DNA from: Malus domestica
Taxonomy: Eukaryota > Streptophyta > Magnoliopsida > Rosales > Rosaceae
Reading direction: 5' to 3'
Assembly (NCBI RefSeq): GCF_042453785.1
Contig: NC_091668.1
Location: 11,366,001-11,430,000 of the forward strand
Length of the DNA: 64,000 nucleotides
The number at the start of each line of letters is the position of its first letter. Position 1 is the stretch's first letter. The translations under genes and the position numbers were made by a program. The notes below the pieces were generated by a model, which ran no database searches, was not told the origin of the DNA, and worked only from the letters and a program-made list of their open reading frames with translations. Shown here piece after piece: positions 1 to 11,239 of the stretch.

Positions 1-3000
1 AGAGGGTCCTTCTCCACACATGACATATGCAAACAAACCAATTTCTAGTTATTATTCCTTTAAACCATGAATGACATTGACAACACCCCAAGTCAACCGT
101 GATAGCACAAATTAACTATCAGATTTTCCTTATTTCATTGAATTGGACGGGATACACATTACAACCAAATTATCTTTCTCAAGTCCCCTAACTTTGAAAA
201 GCATGATAGAAAACATATCAAAGGTTATTAAGTTCTTTGAAAATCATAAGCATTGACGAGGCATTCGTAACTATGAAAAGCATGATACTCCTGCCAAGGA
301 TTCACTTAACACGATCATGACTAGCAATCTCCACTACTTTCATAACGATTAGGTGAAACTCCCTTATACTTTAACATCAAGTTTATGCATGCAAATTAAG
401 TGTCAACCCTCAATTAACACACACAAACAAGTTTTAATAACTCAGATAAGCAAATCACATTCAAGACTCAAGAAACAGTAATTGGATGTAATCAATTCAT
501 ATAAAGCATATAATCATGGCTTCGAATTCACCTCTAACTATAAAGAAATTAGTTCCTCATGTCCTTAAAAATTGAAGATAACTTTAAATTAGACATTGAA
601 AATAAAAGATAGAAAACACCTAAGAAAGCTCTAGCAATCCTATGTTGAATGACAATGCACGGCAATGGCTCTTTCTCTCTGATTGTATCTGAATGTATGG
701 GTGTGTGGTGTAGAAGAATATGGTAGAGGGAGGTGAATTTGAAATAGGTGTATAATGATGTATTTATAGGGCTAGGCACAGTGTAGGTAGGTTTGGAGAA
801 GGATAGTGTAACCAAAACCCAAGTGGAATGGGTTAAAACTAGGGCTGGGCACGGGCCGGGCCGAGCCGGGCCGAACCTAAGTTTGTAGGAACCTGACATT
901 ACCCGAAACGGGCCGGGACGGGGCGGGGATTGGATTTTCTTGTATAGGAACCGGACATTACCCGGCCCGGTTGAAACGGGCCGATTCGGGCCGGGTCCAC
1001 GGGTACCCTTTTTTTTTTTTTTTTTAACAGCACAGATTGCAAACTGCTCAGATTGCAATTTGCAACTGCACAATCACAGTGACACTGCATTTGTGCATAT
1101 TTTGCACAAATTCACCATATGGGTATCTCACTAACAGTTTACTTTACCTGCACTTCACTATGAATTATATTTCTCTCCCGAAAAGACTTTAATTTCGAAC
1201 ACCCGAAAAACCAACCCATGTGGTTTTCTCACAACTTAGAGGAAACGGAAAGGGCAAAGAAAATGAATCTGTAAGAAAATGAATAACATCCACATTAACA
1301 TCTGCAGTGACATCAAACATCCAACATCATTCCTCATTGAATCTGTAAGAAAATGAATAACATCAAAATGACATCCAACGCCCAATATGTTCACATTATA
1401 ATTATTCAATCTGGAAGATTGTCAAGAGAAATATAATAATTCAATCAAAATGTTAATATGCCTAATTGTCAAGAGAGAGATAATGGAAGTATGCCTAATT
1501 GAACACAGCAGCTGCACAGATTGCACAGATTGAACACAGATTACAACAATCTTTACACAAAAATCAAATCTTCTGTTGATTGCTAAGAAACTAAAGGAGA
1601 ATTTTACAGTCAATTTTCCAGACAACCAAACACAAAGTATGAACACTTAAATAAATAAAAACTTTGAAATAAAAAAAATAATTGAAATCATGACTGGAAG
1701 GGAGAGATTAGGAGACTGACCTTCGACGGCGGTGTCCTGAGCCTCGCAGACGACGAGTTCACCACGGCGGCTCGCTTGTCCGGAAGCGGGACCGTAACTC
1801 AACGATCCGACGGAACAAGTTCGGAGAACTCATCCAACCTTGAGGCCTCTGTAGCGTGGCAACAGAGCGCCGGCGGACAAGGAATAGAGCGACGAGAGAG
1901 CTGCGATCCGAGAGAGCGCGGTTGAAGAAGGGAGAGGGGAGGATCGGGGAACGACGACGAAGTCGAGGACTGTAGCCATGGCCGTAGAGGATCAGAGCTC
2001 TATAGAGAGAGATGATGGAGACAGAGTAGTTTATGGGGATGGAGGAAGCAGTAGCGAGTAGATTGCTGATCTCCTTGGAGTAAACATGCAGGATCTGAAT
2101 CCCGTCCTCCTCGATGAGGGGAGGGGACGATGCACTCGAGACGGTGAATGAGAGGTGACAAATCGAGAAGATGGGTAGTTAAATCGAGAGGAGAGGTGGC
2201 TGGGTTCTGTAAGTCTGGTCCCTGGGATTAAGAAGAAGAAGACGAAGAAGGAGGTTCGGGGATAGAGAGAGAGATCGAAAGGGAGGAGACTGAGAATCAC
2301 AGATCCGAAAGGGAGGACTGAGGAGGAGCGGAGAGTCTTCGAGAAGGTGCCAGAAAATAGGAGAGGAATGGAAAAAAAATGTTACAAACGGGCCGGTCGG
2401 GTACCCGTTTTTCTACACTTATGGAACCGGCCCGAACCTAAAACTTCAAAGACTCGGCCCGGCCCGCCCCGTTTTTCTTTTTAAAAATTAGGAACCTGCC
2501 CGTACCCGGCCCGTACCCGCATTACCCGGCCCGACCCGCGGTTCCTATACCCGTTTGCCCACCCCTAGTTAAAACAATCAGAAACCAAGGGGAATTAGGT
2601 TAGAAAGGTGCGGCACAAATTCCAGCAAGGAAATGGATAAATTTGGCCTAATTCAAGAGGGAAAAGGATTAGGATTGCAGGTTCTAGAGCTTCTAGAAGA
2701 GCTTAAAGGATGTGGCACCTAAATAGGGGTTCTAGAATGAATGAGGCGCCACTTTTGTAGGAGATGAGATAAGGCTTCTAGAATCATATTTTTATGTGTC
2801 CAAGTCTGAAAATATTACCCCCTTGCAGCTGGAATTAAGATAGGATAGGATTAGGATAAGATAAGATAAGATAATGTTTGTTTGGATAAGATAAGGTTGT
2901 ATAAGGTTTTGGATAATGTCTCATTCTTTTGAGTTGATTCCTTATCTTCTTTGTCTTGGATTTATTTCTTCAATTCCTTAGCACATTCCTTGACATCTTT

Positions 3001-3216
3001 GAACTTCAAATTCTTCCATCCATCTTGCTCCACTCATAAGCTATCCATTTGATGCCCAAAACTGCTTCAAAATGCTCCAAAGTGCACTTTCTTGCCAACT
3101 TTATCATTTGGACCTATAAACACACGAAAATAGCTTAAAACACTATAATAAACACAAACTAACTATGAAAATGCAAGAAAACAAGCTAACTAAGTCGCAT
3201 AAATATGCTCCTATCA
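1..3216 (-). mobile_element. End of an LTR-type retroelement (minus orientation), split by an hAT insertion
   Basis: Read on the minus strand, the segment begins at 3216 with TGATAGGAGCATATTTATGC, a TG-initiated start like that of long plant Gypsy/LARD LTRs (family recalled from general knowledge, not searched). It continues leftward out of the window, so only one end is visible. Bases 840-2567 are a later hAT insertion. The remaining bases (1-839, 2568-3216) contain no gag/pol-like reading frame. Immediately right of 3216 the sequence becomes FAR1-type coding sequence in frame, so this element sits inside that gene. The other LTR and the target-site duplication are outside the window. Confidence 0.55.
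840..2567. mobile_element. Non-autonomous hAT-like DNA transposon (1,728 bp) with 8-bp TSD
   Basis: The left end reads TAGGGCTGGGCACGGG; the reverse complement of the right end reads TAGGGGTGGGCAAACGGG. Both fit the TAGGGGTGGGCA-type terminus of plant hAT elements. A perfect 8-bp target-site duplication, GTTAAAAC, flanks it at 832-839 and 2568-2575. Both subterminal regions are packed with GGCCCGG/CCGGGCC and ACCCG repeats, typical of hAT transposase-binding subterminal arrays. No transposase is encoded. The middle (about 1690-2340) is GC-rich, unlike its surroundings, and holds a stop-free + stretch from 1686 to 1922, possibly a captured host fragment. A T-run lies at about 1010-1025. Confidence 0.85.
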
Positions 3217-3324
3217 AAATGCTAAGTCATGACGTGGTTACGACCTTTTTGGTGATGTGATTGTGTTTGACACCACTTTCAACACCAATGTCTACAGGAT
3301 AATGTTTGCTCCTTTGTTAGGAGT

Positions 3325-4187
3325 AATGTTCTAAAAATAGGCCTAGGTGGCCGCCTAGGCACTGGGCGATGGAGTGCCGCCGAGATTTATGTTAAAACGT
3401 TCATCAAATTGGATAGGAGTTAATTGGCCGCCTAGGCGCTATTTAGGCGGTCTAGGCGGTGGTAGGCAGCGGTCTAGGTGGCCTCTCGGAGCCTCGTCGG
3501 TTCTCCGTTTCGCTGAGATCTGATGAGAAGAGAGAAAGAGTAAATCGGAAATCTCAGCGATGCATACAAACCCTACTTGATTGTTCTAAGAATCTACCTC
3601 AGTTTTCTTCGGATGATGTTGTTTGTTCGTTGGGATTTTTGGAATTCTTTCGGGCTTTTGGAATGGAAGTTGGAGGTTTGGAGTTGCTTGTGGAGGCGGT
3701 GGGAGAGGTCTAATGGGGAGAATAACCTGGTTCTAAGAGAGAAAGGAGAAGAACAAGCGGCATCTTTGTCGAAGAGAGAGAGGGCGATGAAAACGAGGCT
3801 ACTTATAATACAAAAAAGAAATAGAGGGAGAGGTATGATAGTATAAAACAGCCCATGTGGTTATAATTAGTTGATGGAAACGAGGCACTCATAATCAAGG
3901 AGATAGAAAGGTAAAGCATATAAGTTGCATGATTTGGCTTTTTAAATTAATAGATGGAAACGATGTTGTAGAAGGGAGAGAGGAGGAGAGGAAAAGAAGG
4001 GGTGGGTTGGGCTGTTATATATGCTTACCATCTTATTAATTTTTGAATTTGGGTTAATATAACAATCCATCTTATTAAATATAGCAAGTTTTTATTATAA
4101 TAAATTTAATTAAATTCCAAAAAATTATAAATCTGCCTAGACCCCAATCGGCCGCCCAACTAGCACTTAGCGTCTTTTAGAACCATG
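3325..4187. mobile_element. TIR transposon (~863 bp) inside the FAR1-like pseudogene
   Basis: The ends are ATGTTCTAAAAATAGG on the left and, reverse-complemented, ATGGTTCTAAAAGACG on the right. Subterminal GCCTAGG/CCGCCTAGGC motifs cluster at 3340-3490 and reappear inverted near 4133-4170. The flanking sequence GTTAGGAGT is duplicated (3316-3324 and 4188-4196). Removing the element plus one copy restores the uninterrupted FAR1-like frame (LLGVNNHGQ), which fixes the boundaries. The 8-9 bp duplication fits hAT or Mutator; I cannot decide between them. Internal ORFs (3459-3713, 3577-3846) do not resemble a transposase. Confidence 0.8.
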
Positions 4188-4552
4188 GTTAGGAGTTAAT
4201 AACCACGGTCAAACCACGATATTCAGCTGTGCATTCTTGAAAAATGAAAAAATTGAGAGCTTTGAGTGGTTGTTTGAAGAAATGCTTAAGGCTATGCCGG
4301 GTGAGCCGCTGAAAGCCATAATTACGAATCAAGATACAGCCATATCAAAGGCTATTGGCAGCAAACTACGAACCACATTTCATCAGTACTGCATATGGCT
4401 TATTAGTAACAAGTTCAATGGCAAGGGTTGGGTTGGGGGAGCTTTCAAGGATTTGAATGATTTCATATGGAATATCGAAAGTAAAGAAGAATTTGAGGCA
4501 AGGTGGAAGGTGTTGGTTGAAGAGCGTGAGTTCAATACTACAAAATTGGCTT

Positions 4553-6416
4553 AATGTATCAGAGAGTGGTGGGGGTTTTATACTATTATTGCCAGATAAA
4601 ATATTTCCAACAACATCTTTAAAAAGTGTCGGATAATAAAGTACTATCCGACATTAGTGCACTACTTTCTGACAAGAATAATGAAGCGGGCCCTTAACTC
4701 CACAAGATTGATTTTTTAAATACTTTTAACCAATTATGGCAGCTATATCCGACATGAGTAAGTAATGTGTCAGATTATATTATATTATTTTCAAATTTTT
4801 AATACTAACTATGGCAGTTATATCCGACACAAATATTTTCAAATTTTTTACACCAACGCTGGCGATTATATCCGACACAATTATTATTTTATTCTTTTAA
4901 ATCCTGGAAATTTTTGGGTGGGATATTTCCCACCATTCTTTACGTTGAAAGTGTGCTATCGATTTTATCCGACAACAATAGGAAGGTATGTGTGACAAAT
5001 TTTGACATTTATGTCGGTTTTAACCAACAATACTACTAATTCTACATAATAAAACCCATCTCCCTCTTCCTTGCGACGCTGCCCTCTCCTTTCCCCAATT
5101 TCTTCTCCTTCCCGCTTCATTCATTTCCTCTTCTCCTTCTTTCATTCTCCTTCTCATTCTCTTCTCCCATTCTCCTCTCTCATTTTCCCTTTCTTCTTTT
5201 CTCCCATTCTCTTTCATTTCCCCTTCTTCTTTCTGGCATCTCTTTCTTCTTATCTCCATTTTCTTCTTTTTATTTTATCTTCTTACCATGATTTTATTTA
5301 TCCACTTCATCCAGTTCCTCCATCACTCACTCTATGATAGTCGCCGATCTCATCTTCCTATCTTCTCTATCTAGTACGACAACACAGGATTTACGCCAAA
5401 CACCAAGAATGTCTCGCTTTCCTACTCCCGTTTTCTATTGTGTGTAAAGGATTTTGCTTATATGAGGTAATTAGTGAGCGATTTTGTTTCAACTTTTTCA
5501 AGTTAACTAAAAAATTTTAGTTCCTTAATTTTATTATGGTTTTGTAGTTTTTGCTCAATTCAATCTATTTTTATGACTAATTTGCCAATTATCAAATTTC
5601 TCATGCATTGTTTTGTTTATACCACATTTATTTTATCTAATTTGTTAATATTTAGTGATGTTTTTGGCATCAATTGTTGTTGAAATTGTGTTAATTCATG
5701 CTTTCTCATGTGATGGATAGTTGTTCTGCAATGAAGAGCACCAAAAGAAGAAGAGGAAAAGAGAAGGGGAGAAGGGGGAAAGGAGAAAGGGAGCATCAAC
5801 ATAAGAAGGGGAAGAAAATAAGAAAAGGAAAAGAAGATAGGACAAGTCATCATTATGATTGTTGGAGAACATTACCAATGGAAGCATTTATTGTTGGAGA
5901 AGGAAAAATCATCATCATGTTTTCTTTATTTTGTTGTATGAACACTTTGTATAATGACATATATTGCTGGAGAACATTACCAATGGAAGCATTTATGTCA
6001 AATATGGATTTTAATTTTTTTTTCCAAATGAGCGTGGGTATCGGATAAAGGAGCATTTTTGTTTATTTTTTTATTTTTATCCAAAACATAAATTTGGTTT
6101 TTTTTTTATTTTGTCGATTATATGTGACAACATTGTCTTTATATCCGACAGGATTTCTCAACAACTAATGTCGCCTATAACCGATGGGAGCATTAATGTC
6201 ACTTGTATCTGACACTATTTTCTTCGCGGATTAAGAGTTCTATCCAATAGCAAAAGCCTCTTTGTGACACAAGCAATGCTGTTGGTTCTTTTATATGCCA
6301 CTATATGAATTTTTGTCAGATTTTTTGCTAATATCCAACAGCAATAGGCTTTTCTTGTTGTTTTTTTAGAATGACACTACTGGGTACTTTTCTAGTAGTG
6401 ACTAGTTGATAAAACG
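4553..6416. mobile_element. CACTA-like non-autonomous element inside the FAR1-like pseudogene
   Basis: Six copies of TATCCGACA (4645, 4746, 4821, 4869, 4966, 6142) and degenerate relatives crowd both ends, like CACTA subterminal repeats. Near the right end, 6375-6400 reads CACTAC...GTAGTG; inverted, it starts CACTACTAGAAAAG, a typical CACTA terminus. The host sequence TGGCTT (Trp-Leu) occurs on both sides (4547-4552 and 6417-6422), and the FAR1-like protein resumes directly after the second copy. CACTA elements normally make 3-bp duplications, so the exact left end and class are unsettled. Inside are a pyrimidine-rich block (5055-5270), a purine-rich block (5715-5845) and a repeated 27-mer. 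No transposase is visible. Confidence 0.6.
5864..5995. repeat. Direct 27-bp repeat, 105 bp apart, within the CACTA-like element
   Basis: The 27-mer beginning GGAGAACATTACCAATGG occurs at 5864-5890 and again, identical, at 5969-5995. It lies in the middle of the CACTA-like element rather than in its subterminal array. Confidence 0.85.
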
Positions 6417-7390
6417 TGGCTTTAGGAAATTTATGACTTGCGTGCACAATAAGATATGACATTTTGTAAACATGTTTTTTCTGCTGAAATGTCGAGCAGT
6501 CAGCGTGCTGAGAGTAGTCATTCCTTTTTCAAGCAATATGTGCACATGAAGCATTCTTTGATTGAATTCATCATTCGGTTCAATCGAGCCCTTGGACGAC
6601 AACATAAAAAAAAGGTCATTGGTGACCATAATGATGAAAACCACACCCTTCCATTGCAGCTTCGCACACTAATGGAAAAGCAAATGGCTAAATTGTACAC
6701 ACGGCTTATGTTCGAAACGTTTCAAGTAGAAGAGTTGAAGAGTTTGACTTGTTTCTTAAAGGAGTAGTCCGAGCACGAGAATGAGCCAGTGTACGAAGTA
6801 CTTGAAAAGATTGCGAGGGTGACAAAGATGAAGAGCTTGGTGGTTGATACGACATTGGGTTACGCTAAATGCAGCTGCAAATAGATGGAGTTTTGGGGAC
6901 TTCCTTGTCGACACATATTGGTGTATTTGAGAATGAAACAAATAGAGCTACTGCAAGAATGCTACATACTAAAAAGGTGGCTTCAAACCGCCAAATGCAT
7001 CATTGTTTTGGACATGAAAGGGAAAGTAGTAGGCAAACACGTCAACAATTCTACCGTGTCCAAAAGAGCTTAGTTTTTTAAAAAAGCTTCAGACTTGATT
7101 GACAAAGTGGTGATGTCAGAGGAAGGTACCGCACTTATGTCTCGGACTTTGGAAGTGTTGGATACGAAGCTGAACTACTTGAGTGGTGGTAATCGCGGTC
7201 GTAAAAGAAAACAGATTGCAGAGGGGGCGAAAAGTTCCCAATCCGAGGTGCTTAAAGATCCCATTCAAGTTAAAAGAAAAGGGGCGTCGAAGACAAGTAC
7301 AAAAGAGAAGCAAAGTCAAAATTGGAGACGCATGGGTGGGAAGAATAATAGTCCACGGCGGCCAGACAGAAGGTACACAACGTAAATACG

Positions 7391-8786
7391 GTCTGCGTGA
7401 CAATATATATGTATGGCTGTAATATTTGAAATAACTTTGGATTGATTTGTTATTGTGCAGTTCCTTCCGGAATGAGCTCGAAGAACACACACAGGCGTGA
7501 CTGAGCACCAGTCATGTAATGTTACTTGGCGAAATGAAGCTGCTAACCATGAGCCTAAAACAGTAGCACAGAACTTACGGGTAGTAATTCGGGGTTGCTA
7601 GATGATTTTATGAATATATGATAAATGACCATTGAAGAGGGTATGAATAATTAAATTGTGGATGTTCATTTTGTATGCAAGATGTGTTAATTTTGTAGGG
7701 GGTGAACTATTATTTACCTATGGTCATAGTTGGTTTTTCAAAGTTTATGTGGGTGACAGCAGTGATGGAATGTGTCATCAACTGCAACTGACGCGTTATG
7801 AAATCCTATGAAAATTTGCGAATATACAGGAACGTCTATGAAACTTGTACTTGCAATACGTACTTAAGCTTGAAATTACGATATAGTTACAAAAGTCCCT
7901 AGAAAATGTACATAATGAGGATGGGAGCAAATATATAGCAATGGAGATATGAGGTTAAGCATCCTTGGGTGTATTGTGATGCAACCAATGTGGACTCCTT
8001 TTTGACGCACTTTTGATGACATTCATTGATAGAGCGTGAGTTTGCAGAAAATTTGGCATTTGATTCTACAATTTGAGCAGTCAGATTATTGGAATCACCG
8101 TCACTCTTCTACATAGCCATGACATGTGTGGCTTTACCATGGCTAGTAAATTGTTGTTGCCTGCATTTTATATATATCAATTTAGATGTCATTAAATGTC
8201 ACAGGAAGACATAAATGGATGGAAACAAATTGTCTGTTTACAACTAGTTTGTTAGCAATACTCCTTCCAATTACTTACCCTTTTTCTATGTAACTACATT
8301 AGGAATGTATCATGGAAAAACCAAGTGTTGTCCAATGACTTGTCCTTGCTTTCCATGTGTAGATGATCAATTTAGATGTCATTAAATGTGAGACCAACAA
8401 AAATTAGATGGACTTGACTAATTTATGACCGCCTATTGTATGTATATGATGGCTTGTGAACAGTGGTATTCAGGCTATTAGGAACTGAGTTTGTAACTTC
8501 TTGTTCATAAAAAAAAAAATCCTTCCAAATCCTAAACATTTACTGTAATGACATTAAGAATGTGTTGTAATGGCATCAAAATGTTGAGTTCATATACTGT
8601 CACATTCAATAGGGCAAAAAAAAGTTGACGTTTTTGTATATGTGTGTGTTTATGAGCATTTATGAAGACCATTATCTGCCCTCGCGCAGTCTTGTCACGT
8701 TGGTCCTCAAGTAGCAAAAAAAAGTTTTTGGAAATACACAAGTCAGACAAAAATTAGTACTAAACAAACGCGTGAGCACTCTCACA
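7391..8786. other. No gene recognised; 3' flank of the FAR1-like pseudogene
   Basis: AT-rich non-coding DNA. The first roughly 100 bases may be the last degraded codons or 3' UTR of the FAR1-like unit. No reading frame with a recognisable product and no clear terminal repeats were seen. Confidence 0.5.
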
Positions 8787-8918
8787 TCATTGTTGAAGAA
8801 ATTGTAAAACCATTTATGTTCTAAAAAACGTGTACTCATCCCACTCCCACATCCACTATTGAAGACATTGTACAAACATTTATGTTCCAAAAAACATGTA
8901 CTCATCCCAGCCACCCCC
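8787..8918. repeat. Two tandem copies of a 66-bp unit
   Basis: A unit containing TTGAAGAAATTGTA...CATTTATGTTCTAAAAAACG...TACTCATCCCA is repeated with a 66-bp offset (8793 versus 8859) with scattered substitutions. Non-coding. Confidence 0.7.
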
Positions 8919-8988
8919 ACAAACTTAAATAGGTGAAGCATTACCATAACCAAGGACATCATGTACAGCTACTTGAAGGATTTCTTGA

Positions 8989-9588
8989 TCATTGGGCATC
9001 ACAAGTTGGGCATAAAACTTCATAGAACTCCCCTTCATGTGCAACATGTTTCTTCCTAATTTCAACTTCCTCCTTAGTGTAGGTGCATGCCTTGGAAATC
9101 TTTATTGGATAAAATTCATTCAAATGTTTCATGTGTTGGATGCCGGATAGCAACTTGGTTGCCTCCGTCCTTAAGTCTTGGTATTTCATTTCAATAGTAC
9201 TCAACTCCCCCACGAATATGTTGGATTTCCCCTTCCAAAAAAAGGTGTATACTTTTTAAAAACAAAATACACTATGTTGAGATATGTTTACCTAATGACA
9301 CACGCTGGTAAAGACGGGTAACAGCACTTGGCTTTGGATGGGGCCCCTTCTTGCCACAATTTGATTCTTTCCTATGGGTGTATTCAGGGTGATTAGATGC
9401 TGAGATTTGAAGTTTGGTGTAGCCCTAACACAATCATAATTGGGAGTATTAAAGATTATGTGATTTGTTTTGGGAGTTGGGGTATTAATTGGAGGAGGAG
9501 TTATGGATATTGGTGTTTGGGATGGAGTTTTGGGTGTTGTTGTTGGTGTATTGATTTGGAATGGATGCAAATTGGGTTGTGTTGCCAT
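8989..9588 (-). CDS. Small hypothetical two-exon protein in the transposon block
   Basis: Not recognised. On the minus strand exon 1 runs from ATG at 9588 to about 9293 and encodes a Pro/Thr-rich N-terminus (repeated TP, PTPK). A GT donor (GTAAAC) follows, and a roughly 50-bp intron could end at an AG near 9235. Exon 2 runs from about 9234 to the stop at 8989. It encodes a charged segment beginning GELSTIEMKYQDL and ends with a CPTC dipair. The exon join is inferred from splice-like sites and lack of stops only. The ORF lies between the FAR1-like and Ulp1-like relics, so it may be an accessory ORF of the same transposon. It could also be chance. Confidence 0.3.
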
Positions 9589-9599
9589 GATTTAGTGTA

Positions 9600-11235
9600 G
9601 TTAGTGAAACTGCAGAGCTGAGAAGGTTAGGGTCGGTTGAAATAAGTGGAACATAATTAGGTGGGATGTAGCTGATAAGATGGCATTAAAATCCCTTTTT
9701 GAGAGTGTGTGTAAAAACCAAGGGATTTTGGTTTGCCACCTAAAATGATGCAGGTGGCGGCCTCAAAAAGATGCTATGTGGCATTGCTTGTCCAATAACA
9801 AAATTTTGTAAAATAAAACTAAGCTTACAATTATGTGAACCAATTCATCTCTTGCAATCCAAACCATTCATCTCTCGCAATCCACCAAAATATGAAAATT
9901 GGATAAAAATAAAGGTCGATAAACCCTAACGGCGATGACCATGAGGTCGTCAACTAAAACTTAAATCAGACATTTAGTTTTTATGACTCATATTTCTGCA
10001 CGATGGGTTAAGGTTTTCGAGTTCAATCCTTCATACACATTGATTGCCCTTAGAGTTTAAGAGCGTTTCCAAGATTATTTGTACAATTTTTCCTTTTCAA
10101 ATTTATCTTCTATTTCGTAAAAAACATTGTCATATCTTAGTTGAATTAGTATTCACGACCGTTGAGTTTGTTCCCCAGCCCAAGGTCGGCATATAAACCC
10201 GACCATATCGTACTAGATGTCATATCGACCGTCTCCATATTTTTTTCTTCATATTTGTGATAAAATTGCATTTCATTTTTACAAAATTGTGTTATTACAC
10301 ATGAAATGCCATGTGGCAATCCCATGATGCAGCCTCGTCCATAATTTTAGGTGGAAATGCAATTACGTGCTTGATGAAGAACATGGAAACTCATAGCCTC
10401 CCACGTGTTCAATTAGGTGGTTGGGAAGATGGGTGGGTGGGGGACTTTGACTTCAACATTTGGTTTTCCCAATGGGGACCCAATGATAGGCTCCCATCTC
10501 GATAAGTTGCGGGTTTTTTTTTATTTTTTATTTTGGGTCACAAACGCAGGCTTTAGTGTCATAACCTTTCACAATCATCATTCTAAAAGAAATAAACTGG
10601 CTACTTCATCATAAACACCCAGGTTGAGAAACCCAGTGCTGGGATACTTATTGTTCATAACCTTTCACAACCCATCAAATCATATATTGTCACAAGTATT
10701 CGTAATTTATAAATGCCGTTTAAAAAATTCTCTTTCAAATTATTTAACTTCACTCATCCCTAACAACAAATCATTTGGAAGAACATAATGAAAGCATCCC
10801 CAACCCTAGTACATTCTTCCACACTAAGTATAAAATTGTCCAAATTATTAAAGTTTACTTTCCAATTTCCTTTGTCTGATTCGGTTTCACTGTCTAACTT
10901 ATTTGTTGAAGTTGGTTTCACAGTACTCCAACTTGCTCTAGGACAACATTGATCATAAACATTCATATCTTGTAATAAAGTATTCATAAATTGTCACTTG
11001 TTTGCACATAAGAGGTGGTTCAAAACACTGTGGTTCAAATTCATTCCACTTAACTGATCCATAACAACAAGTAACCAAGAATGAGATATTATATTCATCC
11101 GAAACAATGGAACTTGTGTTAAAAAAAATAAAAATATATACATCACCACATATTCTACAAAATACTACATGTTTTATCGACTACATGTTTACAAGATTAC
11201 ATCAACAACCATTGATTAATCGAACGCCGCCTACA
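9600..11235. other. No gene recognised; 3' flank of the Ulp1-like pseudogene
   Basis: AT-rich sequence with short spurious frames only. The minus-strand frame at 10760-10987 (Ser/Asp/Glu-rich) might be a degraded C-terminal continuation of the Ulp1-like gene, but it shows no domain signature. Confidence 0.45.
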
Positions 11236-11239
11236 CATT

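Larger units (their letters stand above)
3218..7390 (+). pseudogene. FAR1/FRS-like (Mutator-type transposase) pseudogene, broken by three insertions
   Basis: Three separated pieces read as one FAR1/FHY3-family protein. Piece 1 (3218-3324) encodes YDLFGDVIVFDTTFNTN of the MULE transposase domain. Piece 2 (4188-4552) carries the DQDT-like catalytic region (IITNQDTAISKAIGS) and YCIWLI. Piece 3 (6417-7390) has HVFSAEMSSSQRAESSHSFF, then a SWIM zinc finger: CSC (Cys codons 6870-6872 and 6876-6878) followed by CRH (6906-6914). A basic C-terminal tail follows. In-frame stops occur at 3230, 6423, 6769 and 6882, so it is not functional. The N-terminal FAR1 zinc finger would lie beyond the left LTR element. 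FAR1 proteins are transcription factors derived from MULE transposases; this copy could be a host gene relic or the transposase of a dead Jittery-like element. Confidence 0.85.

Noticed and set aside
549-1134. ORFs rich in GPGPxRP around 549-1134
   Set aside because: They are translations of the GGCCCGG subterminal array of the hAT element.
4660-4676. CACTACTTTCTGACAAG as the left end of the CACTA-like element
   Set aside because: A TATCCGACA subterminal-type motif already occurs upstream at 4645, and FAR1-like coding stops about 110 bp earlier, so the real end is probably further left.
5071-5337. Pyrimidine-rich ORF (Ser/Phe/Leu) and its purine-rich antisense ORF
   Set aside because: Low-complexity CT tract inside the CACTA-like element; no domain or codon structure.
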